Shown piece by piece: positions 52,492 through 60,966 of a stretch of DNA of 64,000 nt. Each line of letters opens with the position of its first letter. Within the stretch, counting starts at the first letter, position 1. Position numbers and translations under genes: made by a program. Under the pieces are notes generated by a model, which was not told where the DNA came from, did no database searches, and saw nothing but the letters and a program-made list of their open reading frames with translations. The DNA comes from Candidatus Parabacteroides intestinigallinarum (lineage in GTDB: Bacteria > Bacteroidota > Bacteroidia > Bacteroidales > Tannerellaceae), in contig DXEN01000064.1 of NCBI GenBank assembly GCA_019114945.1, forward strand, positions 1-64,000. Direction: 5' to 3'.

Positions 52492-53787
52492 TCAGAGGCT
52501 CCAGTAAACCATCCGGCTTATCCGCCCCCGGTAGATGCCTTTTATATCCGCCAGCACGGGCCGCTCGTTCGTGATGGAGAGGAAATAGGACTCGTCCAGA
52601 TCCAAGTAAGGCCGATGGGCGACAGCCACGACCACCGCATCGTATTTCTTCCCAGCCGGACAGTCGATCATGCGGATACCGTATTCGCACTCCACCTCGG
52701 CGGGAGAGGCGAGCGGGTCGACGACATCCACCTCCGCCCCGAAATCGTGGAACTCGGCCACGATATCCGCCACTTTCGAGTTCCGTATATCCGACACGTC
52801 CTCTTTAAAAGTCATCCCCATGATCAAAATCCGCGAGCCCACGATATTCTTTCCCTGCGAGATGATTTTCTTCACCACTTTCTTGCCGATGTAGCGCCCC
52901 ATGGAGTCATTCACGAAACGGCCGGAATTGATCATCTTGGGATGATAGCACAGCTCCTTCGCCTTGTGCACCAGATAATACGGATCCACCCCGATGCAAT
53001 GCCCTCCTACCAGCCCAGGCGAAAAAGACAGGAAGTTCCATTTCGTGCGAGCCGCCTCCAGCACGTCGTAGGTATTGATTCCCATACGATCGAAGATAAT
53101 GGAAAGCTCGTTCATCAAGGCGATGTTCACGTCGCGCTGGGTATTCTCGATGATCTTCGCAGCCTCGGCCACTTGGATGGAAGGCGCGAGATGCAGGCCT
53201 CCCCTCGCTACCAAAGCATACACCCGGGCGATAGTGTCCAAGGCCTCGGCGTCGCAACCGGATACGACCTTCACCGTATTCGTCAGCGTATGCGTCTTAT
53301 CGCCCGGGTTGATCCGCTCTGGGGAGTAGCCCACCTTAAAGTCCTTCCCCGCACGCAGCCCGGAAACATGTTCCAACAGTGGTACGCAATCCTCCTCCGT
53401 GCATCCCGGATACACCGTCGACTCGTACACCACGTAATCGCCTTCGCAAAGCGCCTCGCCGACCGTCTGAGTGGCGCCCAGCAAGGGCGACAAGTCCGGC
53501 TCGTTGTGCTTATCGATCGGGGTCGGGACGGCCACGATGTAAAAAGAGGCTTCCCGCAAACGCTCGATAGAGGCGGTGAACACGATGTCTTTCCCCTCGA
53601 ACGCCTCCGGTGGCAATTCCCCGCAAGGATCGATACCCGCACGAAGCCTCGCCAGCCGCTCCTCGTCTATATCGAAGCCAATCACGGAAATCCGCCCCGC
53701 AAATTCCATCGCCAAGGGCAACCCCACGTATCCCAGGCCTATAACGGCCAGTTTTATCTCTTTATTCCGCAGTCTATCGTACATCAT
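52492..53787 (-). CDS. Nucleotide-sugar dehydrogenase (WbpO/TviB/VipA-like)
   Basis: A 431-aa UDP-sugar 6-dehydrogenase, probably for UDP-N-acetylhexosamine (UDP-GalNAc or ManNAc type) rather than UDP-glucose. Rossmann motif VIGLGYVGLPLA (16-27), PTPIDKHNEPDL, STVYPGCTEE, and the catalytic cysteine in LVGGHCIGVDPYYL. It differs clearly from the ugd at 149-1399 and is likely for another surface polysaccharide. No other polysaccharide genes are beside it. Follows the nuclease gene by 15 bp. Confidence 0.9.
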   Translation of the reverse strand: MMYDRLRNKEIKLAVIGLGYVGLPLAMEFAGRISVIGFDIDEERLARLRAGIDPCGELPPEAFEGKDIVFTASIERLREASFYIVAVPTPIDKHNEPDLSPLLGATQTVGEALCEGDYVVYESTVYPGCTEEDCVPLLEHVSGLRAGKDFKVGYSPERINPGDKTHTLTNTVKVVSGCDAEALDTIARVYALVARGGLHLAPSIQVAEAAKIIENTQRDVNIALMNELSIIFDRMGINTYDVLEAARTKWNFLSFSPGLVGGHCIGVDPYYLVHKAKELCYHPKMINSGRFVNDSMGRYIGKKVVKKIISQGKNIVGSRILIMGMTFKEDVSDIRNSKVADIVAEFHDFGAEVDVVDPLASPAEVECEYGIRMIDCPAGKKYDAVVVAVAHRPYLDLDESYFLSITNERPVLADIKGIYRGRISRMVYWSL

Positions 53788-53802
53788 CTATTCCTTCATT
53801 TA

Positions 53803-54801
53803 TTAAATGGACCAACAACTCTTATTCACGGAAACCTCCATGGGCCTCTCGATCGAATCCGGCAAGGATGGAAAGAAATCGATGCCCGTCACGCTTTCCA
53901 CGCTATCGATCGGGATCATCATCGATCTCAACGGGGTGTCGCCATAATCCCGGTTGTCGAACAGGAAACCCACGCCCTCGGGCCTCCCCGCCGTCTGGGT
54001 GCAAACCACCTTAAAGAAGCGCTTGGGGATGCCCACCCGGTTCTTACCCAACCGCCTCAAATCGTCCGTGATAATCGGGCCGGTCACCACCAGCAACGAG
54101 CCGTTCTCGCTCGCCCACAAACGGATTTGCTCTTCCAGCTCTTTCCAGATGCCACGGTTCAAGTCAGGGTCTTGCGGGCAAATATTGCTTAGGTAAAACG
54201 ATTCCCGCATGGCTTTCATCGACCATTTCATATCGCCCGCGGGCGCCAGGTGGCCTCGATCGTAGCCCGTACGCGTATAATCCTCGTTCAGGGCGGTGGC
54301 CCCTTTCACCAACGGATCCGGCACGAACTTATTCGAGCGGGTCGCCTTTTTGCTCTTCGCCTCTTTCGAGGTCAACTCATAAGCCACCCAGTTGGCGATC
54401 CGGTAATCCGAGTTATAGGACACCGTATATCCCTCATGCCGGATAATCTGCTCCTTTCGCTTCTTCCCGGCCTCCCATTCCGGAATCTCCGCACGAGCCG
54501 GGAACGTATAACGGGCCGCACCCGCATTCGAATGCGGGCGATCGGCCTCTTCCCTCGCCGTCTCCGGCCGCTCTACCTTTTTCCGGGCGGGAACGGCCGT
54601 CTCTTCCGGGACGGGCTTCCGGCTCCCGAGCGTCGTCCGGGAGACCGGGAAGAAATAATTATACACATACAACAGCCCAATCAGACACACCAGCGCCGCC
54701 GCAGTGGCCAGCAACGCTCTCTTTATCGACGCAATAAAAGAGGCTGCGGGATTCTTCTTCCCGCCCCTCCGGGATCGCCGCTTTCCTTTCTTCCTTACCA
54801 T
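53803..54801 (-). CDS. Membrane-anchored NUC1-type DNA/RNA non-specific endonuclease
   Basis: A 332-aa beta-beta-alpha-metal nuclease. After a basic N-terminus comes one membrane helix (LLATAAALVCLIGLLYVYNYF, about 30-50), a charged linker, and the nuclease domain with the catalytic motif YDRGHLAPAGDM and the metal Asn in NICPQDPDLNRGIWKELE. The topology puts the nuclease on the periplasmic side. Such enzymes usually degrade external nucleic acids for nutrition or defence. Downstream of the cytosine methyltransferase gene by 51 bp. Confidence 0.88.
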   Translation of the reverse strand: MVRKKGKRRSRRGGKKNPAASFIASIKRALLATAAALVCLIGLLYVYNYFFPVSRTTLGSRKPVPEETAVPARKKVERPETAREEADRPHSNAGAARYTFPARAEIPEWEAGKKRKEQIIRHEGYTVSYNSDYRIANWVAYELTSKEAKSKKATRSNKFVPDPLVKGATALNEDYTRTGYDRGHLAPAGDMKWSMKAMRESFYLSNICPQDPDLNRGIWKELEEQIRLWASENGSLLVVTGPIITDDLRRLGKNRVGIPKRFFKVVCTQTAGRPEGVGFLFDNRDYGDTPLRSMMIPIDSVESVTGIDFFPSLPDSIERPMEVSVNKSCWSI

Positions 54802-54852
54802 ATATTACGATTCAACAACTTACCATGAAACGCATCCCTTCCGCCATCCTCA

Positions 54853-56124
54853 TCATACTTCCTCCCCGAAATACAACGGCCACAACTCCTGCAAGCGGTT
54901 CGCTATATGATAAGCCAGCACCGGCGGGACCGCGTTGCCTATCACCTTGTAGGCACCAGAAGCGCTCAACTTGAACCGGGCGCCATTTCCCTTATAGGAG
55001 ACAAACGGATAGTCCGGCGGGAAAGTCTGTATCAAGGCACACTCGCGAGGCGTGAGGCGGCGTTCGGGCAAACCAGCGTTCAACTCCTCCTCCATAGCCC
55101 CTCCATGCTCGCGAGAAAGACGGCGGTACTCAATATTGCCATGATGCTCCGAACGAATAGTGGGGCCTATCCGGTCCAAGGCAATCTCTTTCTGGCCCTG
55201 ACAATGCGTCCCCATATATTTCGCCCGCGAGTAATACTTCTGGGAGAGGTCGTCCGCCTCGTCCGGCTCGGGCAATCCCTCAAATACGTCCCGGCACACC
55301 ACCGGAGGAAGCAATCCATCTCCCGATGCCGTGCAAGCGTGCGTCGGGACGGGGTACGGATTATAAGCGTCGGGCACGATATCCGCCTCCAACGCCTCCA
55401 GCGCTTCCGCCCTCAAGGCGGATTTCCGTATCCCGATGAAGATGACCCGCTCGCGCGATTCCGGAACGCCATAATCCCCGGCATGCAGCACCCGCGGATC
55501 CAATACGAGATATCCATCGCCGTCGGCGTGGGAGAAGTCCCGTTGGATAACGCTTTTCACGTCCCCTAAGTTCACCAATCCCTTTACGTTCTCGGCGATG
55601 AACACTTTCGGCTTCGTGATGTCGATCACCTGCTTCATCCAATAATAGAGCTTGCCGCGCGTCTCTTCCGAAGCCTCGTCTTCCATGCGCCGTTTCCCCG
55701 TATGATCCTTGTCCGAGGCGAAACCCTTCCGCTTGCCCGCCACGCTGAAGTCCTGGCACGGGAAACCGCCCGTTACGACATCGATCCCGCCAGGGAAAAC
55801 ATCCTCTCCCGCATAATGCCGCTTTACCAAATCCACGATACTATCCGTGTGGTACACATCACCTCCACGGCCGAAACGCGCCATATATTGCGTCCAAGCT
55901 ACCTGGGCCTCTTTCAAGATATCGTTGGCGAAAACCGTACGGAAACGAGTCCGGCGCAGGCGCACCCAACAAGCGTCGAGTTCTTCCGCTATCCAGTCCT
56001 CATGCGAGGCCACCGACCTGCGATGACAAATAAAGTCGCCCTCGAATCCCAAGTCCATGCCCCCGCATCCCGAGAACAACGAAAGCACGCGCAAGTCCTC
56101 GGGGCTATCATTCTTCTTCCTCAT
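54853..56124 (-). CDS. C5-cytosine DNA methyltransferase
   Basis: A 423-aa m5C methyltransferase. Motif I LSLFSGCGGMDLGFEGDF, motif IV GGFPCQDFSVAGKRKG (nucleophile Cys123), motif VI ENVKGLV, motif VIII ESRERVIFIG, motifs IX-X RRLTPRECALIQTFPPDYPF and KVIGNAVPPVLAYHIA. All core motifs are intact. There is no recognisable partner restriction enzyme directly beside it; the neighbours are a PD-(D/E)XK-type Rpn protein and a NUC1-type nuclease. The recognition sequence cannot be read off. Confidence 0.92.
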   Translation of the reverse strand: MRKKNDSPEDLRVLSLFSGCGGMDLGFEGDFICHRRSVASHEDWIAEELDACWVRLRRTRFRTVFANDILKEAQVAWTQYMARFGRGGDVYHTDSIVDLVKRHYAGEDVFPGGIDVVTGGFPCQDFSVAGKRKGFASDKDHTGKRRMEDEASEETRGKLYYWMKQVIDITKPKVFIAENVKGLVNLGDVKSVIQRDFSHADGDGYLVLDPRVLHAGDYGVPESRERVIFIGIRKSALRAEALEALEADIVPDAYNPYPVPTHACTASGDGLLPPVVCRDVFEGLPEPDEADDLSQKYYSRAKYMGTHCQGQKEIALDRIGPTIRSEHHGNIEYRRLSREHGGAMEEELNAGLPERRLTPRECALIQTFPPDYPFVSYKGNGARFKLSASGAYKVIGNAVPPVLAYHIANRLQELWPLYFGEEV

Positions 56125-56160
56125 AATTCAATTTCTAACACCGCGAATTTACGAAAAGGT

Positions 56161-57141
56161 TCATTCATATTCATTCGGATCGAGCCCCGTAACCTGCCGG
56201 ATAATATCCGCCGGAATGCCTAAGGATTTCATTTTCAGAGCGTTCGCCTTATTACTTTTCTCGATGCCCTCAGCACGTCCTTTTTCCAAGCCTTCCTTGC
56301 GACCCTCTTCACGACCTTCTTTGCGACCCTCTTCACGACCTTCCTTGCGGCCCTCCTCTCGACCTTCGATGAGTCCTTCCAGCTTGGCGGAACTTAACAC
56401 ATCGTTTTGAATCATGACAGCATTCAAATGTTCATCGTAGGCGTGACGCTCCGCGGCGGACATGGAGTAATAACGCAGTTTCTCACGCGCCTCACTGAGG
56501 CCGGGAGCCTTCGTTCCGGGTTGGATCGTACCGTCCTTCAGGTATTTCATCCATTCCTCCAGCGGCGTGACGGCCACCTTGTCGAACTCGTTGACCCGGA
56601 TCAGGATGTATTCCGGGAATATCTCGGCCGGCAGACGGGAAACGATCGCGTTCCGCTCCTTGACATTGACCAGCAAGCGATCTTTCGAATGCACGCCGAT
56701 GAACTGGTTCTGCCCGTGATAGAGATAATCCTGCCCGATACCAATGTCGAAATAAAGGATGCTGATGGAGTAAACCTTTTTCACCCGCGCGTAGGAGTCG
56801 CCCAAATGGATGTGCTCCGTAATGGCTTTCGCCACGCCATACAATACACGCTCCAGATAATAGAGCTCCCGCGTGTTCTGGATCTCGATGATGATAATCT
56901 CACCCTTGCTATTCAGGGCCTTGATGTCCACTCGATTGAACTTGTCGTCGGCGGACAGCTGGTTCCCCTCGCTCTCCAACAGCTCCACGATCGTGACTTT
57001 CTCGCCCAGGAATACGGTGAGGAAACCCTCCAGCACGTCGAAATTCGCCTTTTGCCGGAGCAAGCGCTTGATGGCCCAGTCGAAACGGATGTATCTGTCT
57101 TGCATCTCTTTCATAAACTCGTTCTCGTTGTTCGATTTCAT
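56161..57141 (-). CDS. Rpn/PD-(D/E)XK nuclease-family transposase-like protein
   Basis: A 326-aa protein of the recombination-promoting nuclease (Rpn, PDDEXK_2) group. The nuclease core shows DDKFNRVDIKALNSKGEIIIIEIQN (Asp and ExQ of PD-(D/E)xK). The C-terminus has the characteristic low-complexity array EGREEGRKEGREEGRKEG, encoded by 24-bp DNA repeats (about 56290-56370), then an LGIPADIIRQVTGLDPNEYE tail. Rpn proteins promote RecA-independent recombination, and some act in phage defence. A TATCTTTG element (minus strand, 57173-57180) lies upstream. It starts a minus-strand run with the methyltransferase (36-bp gap). Confidence 0.88.
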   Translation of the reverse strand: MKSNNENEFMKEMQDRYIRFDWAIKRLLRQKANFDVLEGFLTVFLGEKVTIVELLESEGNQLSADDKFNRVDIKALNSKGEIIIIEIQNTRELYYLERVLYGVAKAITEHIHLGDSYARVKKVYSISILYFDIGIGQDYLYHGQNQFIGVHSKDRLLVNVKERNAIVSRLPAEIFPEYILIRVNEFDKVAVTPLEEWMKYLKDGTIQPGTKAPGLSEAREKLRYYSMSAAERHAYDEHLNAVMIQNDVLSSAKLEGLIEGREEGRKEGREEGRKEGREEGRKEGLEKGRAEGIEKSNKANALKMKSLGIPADIIRQVTGLDPNEYE

Positions 57142-57469
57142 AGTCGTATGTGTTTTGATTATATATAGAAGTCAAAGATAAGGATTAATTCCGGAGAAAG
57201 CGCCCCTTAGCATGTTAAACTTTCATAGAGAAACATCTCTCAATATCCGACGGATCTTCTCTTTCAGCTCTGAACAACTAAATAAATACACGACCGATTC
57301 TCTCCTCTCATACAATTCCTAATTAAGAAAGATACCACAAATATAATCATTAGAATGATTTGACACACAAAAATAATGATTCGATACGTGAAAACCTCCT
57401 CCCTACCCGATGAATTCTTCTTCCCGGAAGGCGATATTCCTCCGGGGAAGCGGGCGCATTCTATAATCA
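57142..57469. other. Intergenic region without recognisable gene
   Basis: Between the divergent Rpn gene and the HU-like gene. Short open frames here have no recognisable content. It has the Rpn promoter element at its left end and leads into the 21-bp repeats at 57470. Confidence 0.5.
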
Positions 57470-57546
57470 CCACTGGAAATTGTACAATTTTCAGTGGAGT
57501 TTTTACAATCGCCACTGAAAATTATAAAAACACCATTGAAAATTTG
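57470..57546. repeat. Degenerate 21-bp repeats with a 28-bp palindrome, upstream of the HU-like gene
   Basis: Units start at 57470, 57491, 57512 and 57533. CCACTGGAAATT, CCACTGAAAATT and CCATTGAAAATT head units 1, 3 and 4. Unit 1 and the start of unit 2 form a 28-bp palindrome (57470-57497, 13 of 14 pairs). The last unit overlaps the -33 element of the promoter. Spacing of 21 bp keeps the sites on one face of the helix, as for operators. Confidence 0.65.
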
Positions 57547-57574
57547 GAAATGGAGGCGCCTGTGATTATCTTTG
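57543..57574 (+). promoter_or_regulatory. Promoter of the HU-like gene
   Basis: TTTG (57543-57546), 20 bp, TATCTTTG (57567-57574): a perfect Bacteroidales promoter. The leader is about 55 nt. Confidence 0.75.
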
Positions 57575-57633
57575 TATAAAGAGGGACGAAGATATCCCCC
57601 CGGACAGATCGAACAATTAATCACAACGTAAGC

Positions 57634-58266
57634 ATGGCAAAATACATTAAACAGGAAATGAACGCCCTTCATGGGGAGGGCGAGAACCCCGTGTACTACC
57701 GGATGAAAATCGAACGGAACATCGACTTGGACGAGTTCGCGGAACGAATCTCCTTCCCAGGATCGGGCGTGAGCAAGGCGAGCGTGTTGCAGGTCATGGT
57801 GTCAGTGGCGGAGCATCTGGCGCATTGCCTGGCGGAAGGGCAGTCGGTGACGCTCGACGGAATCGGCACCTTCAAGGCACGGCTGGGCGTGGTAAAAGGG
57901 AAAGAGATGGATTCGATGGATGGCGACGAGCCGAAGCGAAACGCCCGGAGCATCGAGGTGAACGGTATCAATTTCATAGCGGACAAGGATTTGGTGCGGG
58001 AAACGCGATCGCGGTGCGACCTGACACGCGGTGGCGTCAGCCGTATCCAAGGCTCGCCCTACACCGAAGCGGAGCGAATCGAGCGGGCCTCGCGCTACCT
58101 GGACGAGCACGCTTATCTGCGGGTCACCGATTACATGGCGCTAACCGGCCTGAAACGCACGAAGGCCACCTTGGAGCTACAACGCCTCAGCGCCGACCCC
58201 GCCAGCGGCATCACCGCCTCCGGCTATGGTTGCCACCGGGTGTATATGCGAAGGAAAGCGGGATAA
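57634..58266 (+). CDS. HU-family DNA-binding protein with C-terminal extension
   Basis: A 210-aa protein of the Bacteroidales HU-like group. The first 125 residues fit the HU fold (FAERISFPGSGVSKASVLQVMVSVAEHLAHCLAEGQSVTLDGIGTFKARLG), about 35 residues longer than classical HU, with an extra winged-helix-like C-terminal domain (AYLRVTDYMALTGLKRTKATLELQRL). It likely binds DNA. Operator-like repeats at its promoter suggest tight control. A role in nucleoid structure or as a partner of nearby genes is unproven. Confidence 0.85.
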   Translation: MAKYIKQEMNALHGEGENPVYYRMKIERNIDLDEFAERISFPGSGVSKASVLQVMVSVAEHLAHCLAEGQSVTLDGIGTFKARLGVVKGKEMDSMDGDEPKRNARSIEVNGINFIADKDLVRETRSRCDLTRGGVSRIQGSPYTEAERIERASRYLDEHAYLRVTDYMALTGLKRTKATLELQRLSADPASGITASGYGCHRVYMRRKAG

Positions 58267-58299
58267 AAGGCAGAATCCTTCGTGAGGATGTACCCCAAT

Positions 58300-58701
58300 T
58301 TAAAACTTCTTGAAAGAATAACGTTTCCCATCGTCGCTCAGCACCAAGCGGGTGGCCGAGGATTCCTCGATCGTGAACGTACGCTTCGGCGCGGTCCAAT
58401 CCGTATACGGCAGGAAACTCTCCACGGGCTGGCCATACGTTACCAGCTCCAACTCCAGGCGCGTGTCTTCCACCAGCGTCTTATATCCATAATTCGAGCG
58501 GTACACGTCGTGCGCCGCGTCGTACAATTGGTACTGGAACAAGGAGGTCTGGAAATTATACCATACCGTATCGACCACCTGGATCTCGCCATCCGCCTCC
58601 ACCGTCTCCAATTGCCACTTGCCATCCAACGTATGCTCCACCTTATCGCAAGCGACCAACGTGGCGGCCAAGCAAAGCGCCACCGTTAAATTTCTCATCA
58701 T
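58300..58701 (-). CDS. Small lipocalin-like lipoprotein
   Basis: A 133-aa lipoprotein: signal peptide and lipobox LVAC (Cys18), then a beta-rich domain beginning LDGKWQLETVEADGE, the usual opening of Bacteroidales lipocalin-like domains. Envelope location; function unknown. It is convergent with the HU-like gene. Confidence 0.75.
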   Translation of the reverse strand: MMRNLTVALCLAATLVACDKVEHTLDGKWQLETVEADGEIQVVDTVWYNFQTSLFQYQLYDAAHDVYRSNYGYKTLVEDTRLELELVTYGQPVESFLPYTDWTAPKRTFTIEESSATRLVLSDDGKRYSFKKF

Positions 58702-58875
58702 ATCTCTCGCTTTTCTTAATCTTACTAAATGCCACTTTTCGCTTTTGAACGCTCAAAGGAAAGAATTAATTTTTAAAAGGCAAAGTTTTTTCGAACCTAT
58801 ATCTAATATCACGCGAGGAGCGAACGCGAAGCGAACAAACATGGGATTACCTTTCACACGGCGATTCCCCTTTGT

Positions 58876-60882
58876 TCACTCCGATCGCGAAGAAGCATTT
58901 GTTTTATTCATTCGCTCAATTAACTCATCCCCCAACGCACGTTTCACCTCGATATGCCTCAACACCGCCATGACGAACGGATTGCTCTCAAAGTCGCCCC
59001 GCACTTGCTCGAAGTCCATTTCCTTCTCCATGCGAGACCCATCGGCTCCGAATCCTGTCATGGAAGCCATAGAGAATTCTTTCTTAGCGTCCTCATAGAT
59101 CATGCGATCCAGACCGATAACCGACTCCTTCCACTTCTCGACGATTCGGATGATGTCGGTGGCGGTCATCTCTTCGGGGTTCACGCCATAAAATTCCTCC
59201 AATTTCTCGTACGCCCACGTCCATTCGTAAGTGTAGTAATCGCGGTACATCCGCTCAAACTCGGCATTGATATCCTTCAGTTTATTCACCTTTCCCGACT
59301 CAATGTCGGCTATCAAGGCATCCACCTCGCTTTTAGGAGTGATGAGGCCGGATATATCGACCCACTCGCCATGCCCTATCGGCGTATCGGGACGCAGACG
59401 GGTACGGATTTCCTCATCGTTCCAGAAGTTTATCCCCTCCAATCGCTTGATAACAGAGTTTCCCAAGAACTTATGGATAGCTATCTCGTAAAAGCGAATG
59501 CCTTTCATCAATGCCGAGTTGCGTATCTTGGTACTGTGGAACGAATAAGTATCCGACAATTCCCCGCTGACATCACGTAAGTTGAGCAATATCTCCCGTC
59601 CCTTAAACATCTTTTGCACGGTATAAGGGCTGAGAAGATTATAATTGATGAAATCCAGCTTATCGGGGTCTTTACGCCCGTCGCGCTTGGGCCATTTTTG
59701 CGCGTCACGGATGGTGCCCACACTCCGCAGATTAACCCCAGGAACGAGATAAGTCGTATTGTTCTGCTCTATCAAATAAGAGAAAGGCAGGTTGGTCGTA
59801 TCGGAATGGGTCACGTGACGTCCCATTACCAAAGAGAAAGCGCCGACACGGGCCGGCCACAACAGATAAGAGTCGGAGGTCGTCTTGGCGCCACGCTCCA
59901 ACGTGCCTTGGTGGATGGGGCCGAGTTTGTACATATGGTTGCTTTGATTGGAACCGGAACCCGCGTTCATGAAGGAAAACATACCGGCTATAAGCAAGGT
60001 GGACTTGTGGTGCGTCACCGTAAACGGACCCGCAAAGATGGCGCAAGCCTCGCCATTCTCGCCCTGGCAATTACTGAAGAACAAAGAGTCGGAAGCCGAA
60101 TAGTTGTGCCCCAGCTTACAAGCCTGTCCCACAAAGCAACGGCTCAACATGGTGCCATCATCTACACGCGAGCCGCTGGAAATGATGAAATCATCGCAGA
60201 TAACCCCGTCGCCGATATGTACCGGAGCCGCTTCGTTGCTATTAATACTTCCGTTGGACAAACGGCACGTCCCGCTGATATACGCATAGTCGCCGACACG
60301 CACGTTCTTGATGGAACCGGTATTGATAATGGTCACATGCGAGCCGATAGTCCCCGTGCCCGAAGCGTGTTTGTTGGCGTAATAGTCCGTTATCTCCTTC
60401 AGTCGGGCTATCAGCTCGGGACGATGACGGTAGAGTGCCATGATATAAGCCAAATGAGCCGAAAGTTTATTGTTGATGAGCACCTCACGACCACCCGTTT
60501 CATTCAAGACAGCCACCTCCACTCCGTTTCCAAATTTCGATATTCCATCCACCAACAGCATATCTACATTCTCGATAAACGTATCGTGGCCAATCTCATA
60601 GTTGGCGATGTAGTTTTGGATATGCTCGATGCAACAATTGTCCCCCACCGTGACATTATGCAACGTCACATGGCGCAAGCCGGAATGCTTGTGGATACCG
60701 CCCGGAAACGTGAAATCCGATTGAAATACACCCAGTCTCACCTCGCCGGAGAAACGCACATGATGTACGTATTCCGTGGTAAACCCAGGCGTTACGCTTA
60801 CATTCTCCCAATTATCAGCCAGGCAAGACTGGCTCTTCAACCGCGAGATTTCTTCCCCGGTCAGTTTTCTGTAATCATTCAT
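58876..60882 (-). CDS. DUF4954-family protein with left-handed beta-helix
   Basis: A 668-aa protein with hexapeptide-like repeats (VTVGDNCCIEHIQNYIANYEIGHDTFIENVDMLL, TGTIGSHVTIINTGSIKNVRVGDYAYISGTCRLSNGS), the left-handed beta-helix of acyl/nucleotidyl transferases. The rest is helical. This matches DUF4954, common in Bacteroidales, function unknown; sugar-nucleotide or acyl transfer is plausible from the fold. No signal peptide. Divergent from the transporter gene. Confidence 0.85.
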   Translation of the reverse strand: MNDYRKLTGEEISRLKSQSCLADNWENVSVTPGFTTEYVHHVRFSGEVRLGVFQSDFTFPGGIHKHSGLRHVTLHNVTVGDNCCIEHIQNYIANYEIGHDTFIENVDMLLVDGISKFGNGVEVAVLNETGGREVLINNKLSAHLAYIMALYRHRPELIARLKEITDYYANKHASGTGTIGSHVTIINTGSIKNVRVGDYAYISGTCRLSNGSINSNEAAPVHIGDGVICDDFIISSGSRVDDGTMLSRCFVGQACKLGHNYSASDSLFFSNCQGENGEACAIFAGPFTVTHHKSTLLIAGMFSFMNAGSGSNQSNHMYKLGPIHQGTLERGAKTTSDSYLLWPARVGAFSLVMGRHVTHSDTTNLPFSYLIEQNNTTYLVPGVNLRSVGTIRDAQKWPKRDGRKDPDKLDFINYNLLSPYTVQKMFKGREILLNLRDVSGELSDTYSFHSTKIRNSALMKGIRFYEIAIHKFLGNSVIKRLEGINFWNDEEIRTRLRPDTPIGHGEWVDISGLITPKSEVDALIADIESGKVNKLKDINAEFERMYRDYYTYEWTWAYEKLEEFYGVNPEEMTATDIIRIVEKWKESVIGLDRMIYEDAKKEFSMASMTGFGADGSRMEKEMDFEQVRGDFESNPFVMAVLRHIEVKRALGDELIERMNKTNASSRSE

Positions 60883-60966
60883 CGCGAGTTAAGATAAAGA
60901 AAATCACGGCGGCAAATATAGGGAATTTTTATGTACTTTCGCGTCCGAAAGCAAAACAAGACTCGT

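Noticed and set aside
53803-56124. A classical type II restriction-modification pair
   Set aside because: The NUC1-type nuclease is non-specific and membrane-anchored on the outer face of the inner membrane, so it is not a cognate restriction enzyme.
57376-57579. A 67-aa frame upstream of the HU-like gene
   Set aside because: It runs through the 21-bp repeats and the promoter; no family features.
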